Assembly: GCA_016208915.1 (NCBI GenBank) | Contig: JACQXE010000024.1 | Span: 1 to 52,193 of the forward strand | Length of the DNA: 52,193 bases | Source: Nitrospirota bacterium | GTDB taxonomy: Bacteria > Nitrospirota > Thermodesulfovibrionia > Thermodesulfovibrionales > UBA1546 | Direction of reading: 5' to 3' | Part shown: positions 16,426 through 26,268 of the stretch, piece after piece | Layout of the letters: the number at the start of each line of letters is the position of its first letter | Position numbering within the stretch: position 1 is the stretch's first letter | Program-made: the position numbers and the translations under genes | Notes under the pieces: model-generated | Database searches by the model: none | The model's input: only the letters and a program-made list of their open reading frames with translations | What the model was told of the DNA's origin: nothing

Positions 16426-19400
16426 ATGAAACATAAGTCCTTGTTCCTATCCTTAATTATCTTCTCTGTTTTCTTGAGTCTCAACAGCGCGTATTCTTCT
16501 CAGGATGCACGTGTTGAAATCTTTTCTCCGCAGGGTGAAGTAAAAAATGCAAGACAGGTCTCTGTGAGATTCTCCGAGCCGATGGTGCCATTTGGCGACC
16601 CGCGTCTTGTAAAGCCTTTTGATATAAAATGCCATGAGAAAGGATATGAAAGGTGGGCTGACAGCAAAAACTGGATTTATGATTTTGACAGGGATATTCC
16701 TGCAGGAGTAATCTGCGAGTTTGCTTTAAAGCCTGCTTTAAAGACCCTTTCAGGCAAGTCTGTTAAAGAACAGCAGTTCTCTTTTTCAACAGGAGGTCCT
16801 GCGGTAATAACATCCGAGCCTTATCAGGGCGCTGAACGCATAGATGAAAATCAGGTATTCATTCTCACGCTTGATGCAGAAGCTGCCGAGGAATCAGTTA
16901 CCTCAAATGTTTCGTGTGCAATTGAAGGCATAAACGAACGCGTTGGCATAAGGATTCTTAAAGACAAAGAGAGAGAAATAATACTGAAGACACAGCGATA
17001 CAGAGGCAGTAAGTCTCCGGTGGTCGTTCTGCAGTGCAGGCAGAGTTTCCCTGATAATTCCAGAGTGGATTTGATATGGGGAAAAGGCGTTTCATCTCTC
17101 AGCGGTGTAAAAACTACTAAAGAGCAGGTGCTTCCCTTTAAGGCGCGACCTCCTTTTACGATCTCGTTAAGTTGTGAGAGGGAAAGTGCTAAAGCAGATT
17201 GTATTCCTCTGCTGCCAATGCGCCTTCGTTTTTCTTCTCCTGTCTCATGGAATATAGCAAAAAACATTGTCCTGCGCACTCACAATAAGACATATAAGCC
17301 GGAAAAAATATCTGCTGATGAAGATGAAGAGGAAGACAAGGCAGACAGCGCTTCGGAAGAGGCTATCACATCAAGCATATTATTTAAAGGTCCATTTCCG
17401 GAAAGCACCTCCTTCATCATTGAACTCCCCAAGAACATAGTGGATGATGCGGGAAGGAGTCCTGCAAACAGAGATAAATTCCCTCTTGATGTCAGAACAG
17501 ATGTTTATCCGCCGCTTGCCAAGTTTTCAGCGCGTTTTGGCATCGTAGAGCTTAAGGAAGATGCGACCCTTCCAGTAACACTCAGAAACCTTGAGCCTGA
17601 GGTCAGGACAAGGATGCTCAGGGTGGAAAAAAAGAAAGAAGGGATTATTGATAAAACAAAGAAAGGGATAGAGAAATTACTGGATAAGGCAGTGGATATC
17701 GGAAGTTCAATCCTTCCGGATTCAATAAAAGAAAAGAACAAGTTAGTAGAAGGATTAAAAGGCAGAATACATAAAGTGCATGTAGATAAAGATGAAAAGA
17801 TTATTGATTGGCTGAGGAAGGTTGCATCGGTAGGGCGCGAAGATTCTGTCATGAAGGGTGAAGGGGATGTAAAAGAATTTTCGGTTCCAAAGCCAGGCGG
17901 CGCAAAGGCATTTGAAGTAGTGGGGGTTCCATTGAAGGAACCAGGTTTTTATGTTGTTGAGATGGAAAGCCAGATACTCGGTACATCATTGCTCGGAGAG
18001 CAGAAAGCTCTATTCGGATATGGACAGCAGAAACCAATGTATGTGCCCACAGCAGTCTTGGTTACAAACCTTTCAGCACATTTCAAGTGGGGGAGAGAAT
18101 CTTCTTTGGTGTGGGTTACAACGCTGGATAAGGCAGAGCCAGTAAATAATGCATCGGTTTCAATAAAGGATTGCAATGGAAAAGCGGTTTGGACTGGCAA
18201 GACTGATGAAAAAGGCATTGCTAAGATAGGACTCCGGTTGCTGCAGGAAAATGACCTTCCTCACTGTTCATACAAGGTTAATTATAGAGAGTCATCCAAT
18301 GCACTTCAGGGCATAGGCAGAGGATTATTTGTCTTTGTCAGCAGCGGTAATGATATGACATTTGTGCATTCAAGTTGGGATGACGGCATTGAACCGTGGA
18401 GATATAACCTTACAAGAGCAGACTACAGAGGCCCGATAATTGCCCATACCATATTTGACAGAAGCCTTTTAAGGGCAGGCGAGACTGTTCACATGAAGCA
18501 CATTGTGCGGAAACATACAATGTCGGGGTTTTCATCTCTCAATAAGCAGAAACTGCCGCAGACGATTATGATTCAGCACATGGGAAGTGATGAGAAATAT
18601 GAGTTTCCATTGAAATGGGATTCAAATAGCATTGCAGAGACAGAATGGAAGATTCCTAAAGATGCAAAACTCGGGCGCTATGAGATTGCTCTCTTAAACA
18701 AAGAAGCAAAAAAGACGAAATCCCAAACCGCTACTGCCAGACCCGAAGTAGAAGATGAAGATCATTTTGGACGTTATGGCATAACATCAGGATATTTCAG
18801 GGTAGAAGAATTCAGGGTGCCATTAATGAAAGCGATTATACAGCCGCCGAAAGAGTCATTGGTCAATGCCTCAGAGGTGGATATTGATCTCCTTGTCGCA
18901 TATCTATCAGGAGGAGGCGCAAGCAACACACCTGTAAAATTAAGAAGCCAGATTCAACCAAAGTATGTACGCTTTGATGACTATGAAGATTTTATATTTG
19001 CCAATGGTGAGATTAAGGAAGAGGTAATCAGAAGGTCGGGCTACGAGTATATAGATGAAGAGCGGATAAGAGATGCCCACCCAAAAATTCAGACCAGTGA
19101 ACTGAGACTTGATAAAGCTGGAGGTCTAAGGACAAAGCTTACAAGTCTGCCAAAGGTCTCGGTTCCGAGTGATATTCTTACAGAACTCGAATTCATGGAT
19201 TCAAATGGTGAGGTTCAGACAGTTTCACAGAGGATACCGCTATGGCATTCAAAACTGCTTGTCGGCATAAAGCCTGATTCATGGGCGCTGTCAAAGGACT
19301 TATTTAAGTTCCATACAGTTGTTTTAAATATTTCAGGAAAGCCTGCTGCAAATACAAATGTGAAAATAGAATTGTTCCAGAGAAAGCATTATTCTCACAG

Positions 19401-22293
19401 AAAGAGGCTTGTAGGTGGATTCTATGCTTATGAGCATGTAACAGAGACAAAACGCATCGGACATTTATGTGAAGGGAAATCAGATGCAAAAGGGCTTCTA
19501 ATCTGTGAAGTGCAGTCGCCTGTCTCCGGAAATGTCATTCTCCAGGCACAGGCAACCGATGACGCAGGAAATGTTTCAGTGACTCACAGAGACGTATGGG
19601 TTGCAGGTAAAGGCGAATGGTGGTTCGATGTCTCTGATAACGACAGGATTGACCTTCTCCCCGAAAAGAAAAAATACGAACCAGGTGATATTGCAAAATT
19701 CCAGGTAAGAATGCCGTTCAGAGAAGCAACCGCACTTGTCACAGTTGAGCGCGAGGGGATAATGGAAGTGTTTATAAAAAAACTGTCAGGTAAAACACCT
19801 GTCATAGAAATACCGGTAAAGAACAATTATGCTCCGAATGTCTTTGTGTCTGCTCTTGTAGTTCGCGGCCGCGTTTCAGGTATCCAGCCAACCGCACTGA
19901 TTGACCTCGGGAAACCTGCCTACAAGCTTGGCATTGCAGGAATTGATGTGGGATGGAGGGCGCACGAACTTAAGGTCAAGGTTTCTACTGATAAAGAGGT
20001 TTACAGAATCAGAGAAAAGGCACATGTAAAAATAAAAGTAAAACGTGCGAATGGAAGGCCTCTTCCTAAAGGCAGCGAGATTGCTGTCGCTGCTGTTGAT
20101 GAGGGACTTCTTGAACTCATGCAGAACAAAAGCTGGCAGCTCCTTGAAGCGATGATGGGGAAAAGAGGATATGAGATAAAAACCTCCACAGCTCAGATGC
20201 AGGTGGTAGGCAAGAGGCATTATGGATTAAAGGCATTACCGCAGGGCGGCGGAGGCGGAAGACAGATGACAAGAGAACTGTTTGATACGCTCCTGCTCTG
20301 GAAAGGGCGTGTTATTTTAGATGAAAAGGGAGAGGCATCAGTTGAAATACCATTGAATGATTCACTGACGAGTTTCAGGATTGTTGCGGTTGCTAACGCC
20401 GGGGCCGGTTTATTCGGTACAGGGCAGACGACCATAAGGACCACACAGGACTTGATGATACTTTCAGGCATCCCGCAGCTTGTGAGAGAAGGTGACAGAT
20501 TCAAGGCAGGTTTTACAATAAGGAATGCATCCAAACGCAAAATAGATGTGGAGGTTAAAGCAAAGATTAAATATCCTGATGAAAAAGAACTTGATGTGAT
20601 TAGCGAATCTCTCTCTGCAGGCGGGGCAAAAGAGATTGGATGGGAGATTAATGTCTCTTATGGCATTGAAAACATCACATACGAAGTGACCGCAAAAGAA
20701 AAGAACGGGGATGCGCAGGACAGCCTTAAGGTCAAACAGAGGGTTGCGGAAGCAGTTCCTGTAAGAACATTTCAGGCAACTATCACACAGATAGACAAAA
20801 GCTTTAGCATGGTTATTGAAAAACCAAAGGATGCGCTCTCTGGGAGAGGCGGTGTTAATATCTTGTTAAAACCTAAACTCTCGGATGGTCTTGGCGGTGT
20901 TGTCTGGTTTATGAAGCGCTATCCTTACACATGCATGGAGCAGAAAGTGTCAAGAGCAATTGCGTTAAAGGATGAATCCTTGTGGAAGACTGTTATAGCA
21001 GAACTGCCTTCTCATCTTGATGCAGACGGACTTGTAAAATACTTTCCGACAATGCGTCTTGGGAGTGATGCCCTTACATCTTACATCCTGTCCATAGCTC
21101 ATGAGGCTGGATGGGAGATTCCAGAACATATAAAAGACCGCATGGAGCAAGGCTTAAGAGGATTTATTGAAGGGAAGGTCATAAGATACTCATCTCTTCC
21201 AACAGCAGACCTCTCAATTAGAAAAATGGCTGCAATGGAGGCTTTATCAAGAACTGGGAAGGCTGAACCAAAGCTCCTCGGCTCAATAACATTAGAGCCG
21301 AATCTCTGGCCGACATCTGCTGTGATTGACTGGATAAATGTGTTAACGAGGATGCCAAATATTACCAATAGAGATAATAGACTTAAAGAGGCAGAGCAGA
21401 TCCTCAGGTCAAGACTTAACTTTCAGGGCACAACTATGGGTTTTTCAACAGAGGGGATGGATAACCTCTGGTGGCTCATGGTATCTGCAGATGTAAATGC
21501 TGTAAAGAGCATACTCGCATTCTTAAATTTTGATAAGTGGAATGAGGATATGCCGAGACTTGTGAGAGGGGCTTTAAGCCGTCAGTATAAAGGTGCATGG
21601 AATATCACTACTGCAAATGCATGGGGAATGCTTGCAATGGAAAAGTTTTCAAAAAAGTTTGAATCAATACCTGTTGCAGGCATGACATCGGCAGACCTTG
21701 ACGGAAAAACAAAAGCAGTGGAATGGGAAAAGTCTCGCGAAGGCAGAAGTTTTATGTTTGGCTGGCCAAAGTCAAAAGAGAATTTGTCAGTCACTCATCA
21801 AGGTACAGGAAAGCCGTGGATTACAGTGCAGAGCCTTGCTGCAATACCATTGAAAGAACCATTCTCAAGCGGCTACAGAATCAAGAAGACAATAATCCCC
21901 ATTGAGCAGAAAGCAGAAGGCAAATGGAGCAAGGGTGATGTAATGAAAGTCAGGCTTGAGCTTGAGTCTCAGGCTGATATGACATGGGTTGTTGTGAATG
22001 ACCCGATTCCTGCTGGAGCAAGTATTCTGGGAACAGGACTCGGAAGGGATTCGCAGCTTCTTACAAAAGGCGAGGAGAGCAAAGGATGGGTCTGGCCTGT
22101 ATTTGAAGAACGCTCATTTGAGGCATTCAGAGCATATTATGAGTTTGTGCCAAAAGGCAAATGGACTGTTGAATATACTGTAAGGCTCAATAACAGCGGC
22201 ATATTCCATCTTCCGACAACAAGGGTTGAGGCGCTTTATTCGCCTGAGATGTTGGGCGAGATGCCAAATGAAAAAATAGGAATAGGAGAATAA
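16426..22293 (+). CDS. Bacterial alpha-2-macroglobulin (protease trap)
   Basis: A 1955-residue periplasmic protease inhibitor that traps proteases by bait cleavage and thioester attack. The signal peptide (KSLFLSLIIFSVFLSLNSAYS) has no lipobox Cys, unlike the lipoprotein form in E. coli (YfhM). MG-type beta domains fill the first half; the thioester motif CMEQ is at Cys1503 (YPYTCMEQKVSRAIAL) and an alpha-helical thioester domain follows (MAAMEALSRTG, WLMVSADVNA). GWVWPVFEERSFEAFRAYYE near the end is the receptor-like C-terminal fold. The start is set by AAGGAGG at 16414-16420. pbpC downstream is the classic partner, which repairs the wall after a protease breach. Confidence 0.92.
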   Translation: MKHKSLFLSLIIFSVFLSLNSAYSSQDARVEIFSPQGEVKNARQVSVRFSEPMVPFGDPRLVKPFDIKCHEKGYERWADSKNWIYDFDRDIPAGVICEFALKPALKTLSGKSVKEQQFSFSTGGPAVITSEPYQGAERIDENQVFILTLDAEAAEESVTSNVSCAIEGINERVGIRILKDKEREIILKTQRYRGSKSPVVVLQCRQSFPDNSRVDLIWGKGVSSLSGVKTTKEQVLPFKARPPFTISLSCERESAKADCIPLLPMRLRFSSPVSWNIAKNIVLRTHNKTYKPEKISADEDEEEDKADSASEEAITSSILFKGPFPESTSFIIELPKNIVDDAGRSPANRDKFPLDVRTDVYPPLAKFSARFGIVELKEDATLPVTLRNLEPEVRTRMLRVEKKKEGIIDKTKKGIEKLLDKAVDIGSSILPDSIKEKNKLVEGLKGRIHKVHVDKDEKIIDWLRKVASVGREDSVMKGEGDVKEFSVPKPGGAKAFEVVGVPLKEPGFYVVEMESQILGTSLLGEQKALFGYGQQKPMYVPTAVLVTNLSAHFKWGRESSLVWVTTLDKAEPVNNASVSIKDCNGKAVWTGKTDEKGIAKIGLRLLQENDLPHCSYKVNYRESSNALQGIGRGLFVFVSSGNDMTFVHSSWDDGIEPWRYNLTRADYRGPIIAHTIFDRSLLRAGETVHMKHIVRKHTMSGFSSLNKQKLPQTIMIQHMGSDEKYEFPLKWDSNSIAETEWKIPKDAKLGRYEIALLNKEAKKTKSQTATARPEVEDEDHFGRYGITSGYFRVEEFRVPLMKAIIQPPKESLVNASEVDIDLLVAYLSGGGASNTPVKLRSQIQPKYVRFDDYEDFIFANGEIKEEVIRRSGYEYIDEERIRDAHPKIQTSELRLDKAGGLRTKLTSLPKVSVPSDILTELEFMDSNGEVQTVSQRIPLWHSKLLVGIKPDSWALSKDLFKFHTVVLNISGKPAANTNVKIELFQRKHYSHRKRLVGGFYAYEHVTETKRIGHLCEGKSDAKGLLICEVQSPVSGNVILQAQATDDAGNVSVTHRDVWVAGKGEWWFDVSDNDRIDLLPEKKKYEPGDIAKFQVRMPFREATALVTVEREGIMEVFIKKLSGKTPVIEIPVKNNYAPNVFVSALVVRGRVSGIQPTALIDLGKPAYKLGIAGIDVGWRAHELKVKVSTDKEVYRIREKAHVKIKVKRANGRPLPKGSEIAVAAVDEGLLELMQNKSWQLLEAMMGKRGYEIKTSTAQMQVVGKRHYGLKALPQGGGGGRQMTRELFDTLLLWKGRVILDEKGEASVEIPLNDSLTSFRIVAVANAGAGLFGTGQTTIRTTQDLMILSGIPQLVREGDRFKAGFTIRNASKRKIDVEVKAKIKYPDEKELDVISESLSAGGAKEIGWEINVSYGIENITYEVTAKEKNGDAQDSLKVKQRVAEAVPVRTFQATITQIDKSFSMVIEKPKDALSGRGGVNILLKPKLSDGLGGVVWFMKRYPYTCMEQKVSRAIALKDESLWKTVIAELPSHLDADGLVKYFPTMRLGSDALTSYILSIAHEAGWEIPEHIKDRMEQGLRGFIEGKVIRYSSLPTADLSIRKMAAMEALSRTGKAEPKLLGSITLEPNLWPTSAVIDWINVLTRMPNITNRDNRLKEAEQILRSRLNFQGTTMGFSTEGMDNLWWLMVSADVNAVKSILAFLNFDKWNEDMPRLVRGALSRQYKGAWNITTANAWGMLAMEKFSKKFESIPVAGMTSADLDGKTKAVEWEKSREGRSFMFGWPKSKENLSVTHQGTGKPWITVQSLAAIPLKEPFSSGYRIKKTIIPIEQKAEGKWSKGDVMKVRLELESQADMTWVVVNDPIPAGASILGTGLGRDSQLLTKGEESKGWVWPVFEERSFEAFRAYYEFVPKGKWTVEYTVRLNNSGIFHLPTTRVEALYSPEMLGEMPNEKIGIGE

Positions 22294-22320
22294 AAAGCTA
22301 TCTAATTAAGGGAGGATAAA

Positions 22321-23535
22321 ATGGTTAAGAGAATCGCTGCAATAGTTATTATGCTTATCATTGCCAGTATCGCATGGATGATTCTTGGAGGCACAACAAG
22401 AAGTAGAACTTATGACCAGACATCAAAACTTTATGGGAAGGTAGAAGGGCTTTGGGGATCGCTTCATGTACAGAATGCCCCGTTTGTCTATTATGAAACA
22501 AAAACTCAGAAGAAGGTTCAAAATGATAAAGGTAAAGTTGAAATAGTTACTGAGATAACTACACACAGAATTAATCTTGAGGCAAGTGACATAAATGTTG
22601 ACTTTGATCTTACACATAGAAAGAAAGGTCTTTTGTGGTATGACACATACAAAGTAAATTTTCTTGCAAAATACACAATCAAAAACCCATTATCCCATCA
22701 AGAAGATTTTAAGGTAAATTTTTCATTCCCTTCGCAGAATGCAATCTACGACAATTTTCGCCTGTTTGTAAATGGAAAGCCTATAGAAATAAATGATTTC
22801 TCACAGAAAACAATAACAATTCCTGTCGCATTAAAAGCAAATGAAGCAGGGTTGATAGAAATAGGATACTTATCACAAGGAATGGATAAATGGTTCTATA
22901 AGTTCGGGGAAACTGTAAGCAGGGTGAAAAACTTTTCTTTAACAATGACAACCAATTTTACCAATATAGATTTCCCTGAAAATACTATTTCGCCATCAAC
23001 AAAAGAAAAAATATCTTCAGGATGGAAGCTCGACTGGCAATATGAAAACCTTATCTCTGGGTTTCAAATAGGCATGGACATGCCGAGCAAACTTAATCCA
23101 GGCCCCCTTGCCAGCAGGATAAGCTTTTTTGCACCTGTATCTCTCATCTTTTTCTTTTTTGTCGTATTTATGATTAGCATAATAAAAGATATTAAGATTC
23201 ACCCTATGAATTATCTTTTTCTTGCAGCTGCATTTTTTGCATTCCACCTGCTGTTTTCATATACTGTTGATCATCTGGATATCTATCTGGCATTTCTGAT
23301 TTCTTCTGTTGTCTCCATGTTTCTGGTTATTTCATACATGCGCATTGTTGTCGGAGCCAGATTCGCTGCAATCGAAGTGGGAATCTCTCAATTCATTTTC
23401 CTCATACTATTTTCACTCGCACACTTCTTTGAAGGGTATACAGGGTTAACTGTAACAATTGGCGCTATTATTACACTTGGAGTTATGATGCAGTTGACAG
23501 CAAGAATTAACTGGGAAGAGAAGTTCAAGAAATGA
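22321..23535 (+). CDS. Inner-membrane protein, CreD-like
   Basis: A 404-residue membrane protein. It has one N-terminal helix (about residues 4-24), a periplasmic beta-rich part with a SDINVDFDLTHRKKGLLWYD stretch, and five or so C-terminal helices from about residue 260 (APVSLIFFFFVVFMISII, MNYLFLAAAFFAFHLLFSY, YLAFLISSVVSMFLVISYM) ending in a TARINWEE tail. The tail and helix pattern resemble CreD (cell-envelope integrity protein) as I remember it. It lies between A2M and pbpC with a GGAGG site at 22311-22315, which suggests an envelope role. Exact function is unknown. Confidence 0.65.
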   Translation: MVKRIAAIVIMLIIASIAWMILGGTTRSRTYDQTSKLYGKVEGLWGSLHVQNAPFVYYETKTQKKVQNDKGKVEIVTEITTHRINLEASDINVDFDLTHRKKGLLWYDTYKVNFLAKYTIKNPLSHQEDFKVNFSFPSQNAIYDNFRLFVNGKPIEINDFSQKTITIPVALKANEAGLIEIGYLSQGMDKWFYKFGETVSRVKNFSLTMTTNFTNIDFPENTISPSTKEKISSGWKLDWQYENLISGFQIGMDMPSKLNPGPLASRISFFAPVSLIFFFFVVFMISIIKDIKIHPMNYLFLAAAFFAFHLLFSYTVDHLDIYLAFLISSVVSMFLVISYMRIVVGARFAAIEVGISQFIFLILFSLAHFFEGYTGLTVTIGAIITLGVMMQLTARINWEEKFKK

Positions 23536-23560
23536 AAACCTTATCTTTCTCAGTAATTTT

Positions 23561-23623
23561 GAGGCGCTTTATTCGCCTGAAATGTTAGGGGAGATGCCGA
23601 ATAAGAAGGAAGAGATAGAATAG
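23561..23623 (+). pseudogene. Orphan copy of the 3' end of the alpha-2-macroglobulin gene
   Basis: GAGGCGCTTTATTCGCCTGA is shared exactly with 22228-22247 in the A2M gene, and similarity runs on to a stop: 23561-23623 codes EALYSPEMLGEMPNKKEEIE, against EALYSPEMLGEMPNEKIGIGE at the A2M C-terminus. Nothing of the rest of an A2M gene is present. It looks like a scar from a second A2M copy that was deleted, or from a duplication when the CreD-like gene came in. Confidence 0.85.
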
Positions 23624-23646
23624 ATTTAATAAAAAGGAGGTAAGAA

Positions 23647-24066
23647 ATGAAAAGGTATGCAGGGATTGTTGTTTTCTTGATTTTTGTTATCACAGCATGG
23701 ATGGTCTGTGAAACTTATGCTCAGAAAGGTTCTGCTCAAGCCGGAGGTTTTAAAGTTGAGCGCATGGCTGTTTGCGCTAAAATTGAAAACAAAGAACCGG
23801 TAGATGTAAAAGAGGTTTTTTCATCTGCAACAGAGAAAGTTTATGTTTTTATAGAGTTCCGTGATGTTGCTGAGGACACCACTGTCAATGTTATCTGGCG
23901 ACATGGAGATAAAGAAATGCTTAAAACCTCTCTTCCTCTGAAAAAAGGACTTAAATGGAGAACTTATGCTTCTAAGAATCTATACGGATTAAAGGGGAAC
24001 TGGAAAATAGAGCTTGTTGATTCAACTGGAAAAGGAGTAAAAGCACTTATATTCAAGGTGGAATAA
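23647..24066 (+). CDS. Secreted DUF2914-domain protein
   Basis: A 139-residue exported protein: signal peptide (YAGIVVFLIFVITAWMVCETYA) with cleavage near residue 26, then one small beta domain, ERMAVCAKIENKEPVDV to the end. The alternation NVIWRHGDKEML, LKWRTYASKNLYGLKGNWKI and VKALIFKVE fits DUF2914 as I remember it (W.H.G ... WR.Y..K ... G.W). The role is unknown. GGAGG precedes the ATG. It lies between the CreD-like gene and pbpC, and so belongs to the envelope-defence cluster by context. It has no membrane helix other than the signal. Confidence 0.7.
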   Translation: MKRYAGIVVFLIFVITAWMVCETYAQKGSAQAGGFKVERMAVCAKIENKEPVDVKEVFSSATEKVYVFIEFRDVAEDTTVNVIWRHGDKEMLKTSLPLKKGLKWRTYASKNLYGLKGNWKIELVDSTGKGVKALIFKVE

Positions 24067-24087
24067 CCGAGCAATGCCAGACAAAGA

Positions 24088-26256
24088 ATGAAAACGCTGA
24101 CTTTCATTACAGCTTTTTTTATCATCGCATCCCATGCCTATGCCTTCACTTCATTTCAGGAGGTGAAAGATTCCTACAAAAAGTCTGATGCGGTTTTGCT
24201 TGACAGGCATGGGAAGGTGATACATGAGCTTCGGGTTGATTTAAAGGGCAGAAGGCTTGACTGGGTTAAGATCAAGGATATTTCTCCTGCATTGATAAAA
24301 ACAGTTATCCATTCTGAAGACAGGAGATTTTACGAGCATCATGGAGTTGACTGGAAGGCAGCAGGCTCATCTGTGATAAAAAACCTTTTCAACAAAACTC
24401 CCCGTGGCGCAAGCACCATCACAATGCAGCTTGCATCAATTCTGGATAAAAAACTGAGAGCTAAGAATTCAAAAAGGACGCTTTATCAGAAATGGAATCA
24501 GATAACTGCTGCAAAAGAGATTGAAAAAACATGGACTAAGGAGGAAATATTTGAGGCGTATTTAAATCTGATAACATTCAAGGGAGAACTTCAGGGTATT
24601 TCATCCGCATCAAGGGGGCTTTTTGATAAAGAACCGAATGGCATTGATGAAACCGAATCCCTTTTGCTTGCCTCTTTGACCCGTTCTCCGAATGCCTCTG
24701 TAGAAAGTGTTATGAAAAAGGCGTGTATTCTTGGGAGTTCATTGAAAGCAGGTGTTAAGTGCGAGGATATTAATGCCCTTGCACAAAAAACATTAGCAGG
24801 TGTTTATTCAATAAGGCAGAGAGTCGCCATCGCACCCCATGTTGCTTATAAACTTTTGCTCAAGTCTCATTACCCCCCTTTTAATTCCCCCATTGATAAG
24901 GGGGGACATAGAGGGGTTGTTGTCTCAACCCTTGATTCTGCTCTCCAGCGTTTTGCCTTTGAGACATTGAAACAGCATTTAATGGCTGTAAAAAGGCAGA
25001 ATGTAAATAATGGAGCTGTTCTTATTGTAAATAATAAGACAGGGGATATACTTGCTTATGTCGGCGGGCTGGGCGAGGAGTCAGGCGCACGTTATGTTGA
25101 TGGAATCAAGGCAAAAAGGCAGGCAGGATCAACTTTGAAACCGTTTTTGTATGCAATTGCATTTGAAAAGCAGATTCTAACACCGGCCTCAATTCTGAGC
25201 GATAGCCCTCTGGATGTTCCTACAGCGCTTGGCATTTATAAGCCTGAGAATTATGAGAATGATTTTAAGGGTTTTGTCTCTGCACGCACAGCGCTTGCCT
25301 CATCTTTGAACATCCCTGCTGTGAAGACTCTTTCGTTAATCGGTGTAGAAGCCTTTATACAGAAACTTAAGCTTCTGGGTTTTAATCAGCTCCTGTCAGA
25401 TGATTTTTATGGTCTTTCAATCGCCCTTGGCTCTGCGGATGTCAGTCTCTATGAGCTTGTGAATGCCTACCGTACACTTGCTAATAAGGGCGTATGGAGT
25501 GGATTAAGGTTTAAATTTGAGAAGCAAAAAAAAGAACACCGACGTGCATTTTCTGATGAGGCTGCATTCCTGGTATCAAATATACTTTCCGACAGGGAAG
25601 CAAGAAGTGCGACATTTAATCTTGAAAATCCACTCTCTACAAAATTCTGGAGCGCTGTAAAGACAGGAACAAGTAAGGATATGCAGGACAACTGGTGCAT
25701 CGGGTATTCACAAAAATACACCGTAGGTGTGTGGGTTGGTAATTTCAGCGGTGAGCCGATGTGGAATGTGTCAGGCGTTACAGGCGCAGCTCCTATATGG
25801 CTTGAGGTTATGAATTATTTACACAAAAACGATCATGGGGCGTTTCAGAAAGCGCCAGAAAGAATAGTCACGCAGAAAATAAAGTTTGAGAACAACATAG
25901 AACCCGACAGAATAGAGTGGTTTATAAAGGGCACAGAGCCGATGGATTCTATAGCAGATAGTTCGCATGTTATTTTAAAAAACAGAAATGTTTCAATCCC
26001 GCGTATTATATATCCGGTAGATGGAACCATTATCGCAGTTGACCCTGATATTCCTGAAGATAGGCAACTTATTTTCTTTGAGGCAGAGGGAGTCAACAAT
26101 AATTTTGAATGGCTGTTGAATAAAGAAAAGGTAGGTGATTCGGGTTCAGCAGTTTCGTGGTGCCCCCAAAAGGGAAGATACCGTTTATCACTCGTAGATA
26201 AACGGAAGGGCGTTATTGACTCTATAACGTTTGAAGTTAAAGGCGCAGTTTATTAA
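24088..26256 (+). CDS. pbpC: Penicillin-binding protein 1C (glycosyltransferase-transpeptidase)
   Basis: A 722-residue bifunctional wall synthase. The GT51 domain has EDRRFYEHHGVDW and GASTITMQLA (about residues 77-115). The transpeptidase domain has STLK (Ser348, QAGSTLKPF), SLN (ASSLNIPA) and KTG (VKTGTSKD); the C-terminal BiPBP_C module begins near residue 640 (IPRIIYPVDGTII). Together these are typical of PbpC. An in-frame repeat adds YPPFNSPIDKGGHRGV between the two catalytic domains. The N-terminal hydrophobic stretch (TLTFITAFFIIASHAYA) could be cleaved or act as an anchor. It is the partner of A2M; the two are co-directional, 1.8 kb apart. Confidence 0.92.
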   Translation: MKTLTFITAFFIIASHAYAFTSFQEVKDSYKKSDAVLLDRHGKVIHELRVDLKGRRLDWVKIKDISPALIKTVIHSEDRRFYEHHGVDWKAAGSSVIKNLFNKTPRGASTITMQLASILDKKLRAKNSKRTLYQKWNQITAAKEIEKTWTKEEIFEAYLNLITFKGELQGISSASRGLFDKEPNGIDETESLLLASLTRSPNASVESVMKKACILGSSLKAGVKCEDINALAQKTLAGVYSIRQRVAIAPHVAYKLLLKSHYPPFNSPIDKGGHRGVVVSTLDSALQRFAFETLKQHLMAVKRQNVNNGAVLIVNNKTGDILAYVGGLGEESGARYVDGIKAKRQAGSTLKPFLYAIAFEKQILTPASILSDSPLDVPTALGIYKPENYENDFKGFVSARTALASSLNIPAVKTLSLIGVEAFIQKLKLLGFNQLLSDDFYGLSIALGSADVSLYELVNAYRTLANKGVWSGLRFKFEKQKKEHRRAFSDEAAFLVSNILSDREARSATFNLENPLSTKFWSAVKTGTSKDMQDNWCIGYSQKYTVGVWVGNFSGEPMWNVSGVTGAAPIWLEVMNYLHKNDHGAFQKAPERIVTQKIKFENNIEPDRIEWFIKGTEPMDSIADSSHVILKNRNVSIPRIIYPVDGTIIAVDPDIPEDRQLIFFEAEGVNNNFEWLLNKEKVGDSGSAVSWCPQKGRYRLSLVDKRKGVIDSITFEVKGAVY
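24870..24919. repeat. 'CCCCC...GGGGG' repeat in frame in pbpC
   Basis: CCCCCATTGATAAGGGGGG forms the central inverted repeat, with CCCCCCTTTTAATTC on the left. It codes YPPFNSPIDKGGHRGV in the linker between glycosyltransferase and transpeptidase domains. Relative of the tonB copy at 7407-7452. Confidence 0.85.
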
Positions 26257-26268
26257 GGAGGAACTTAT

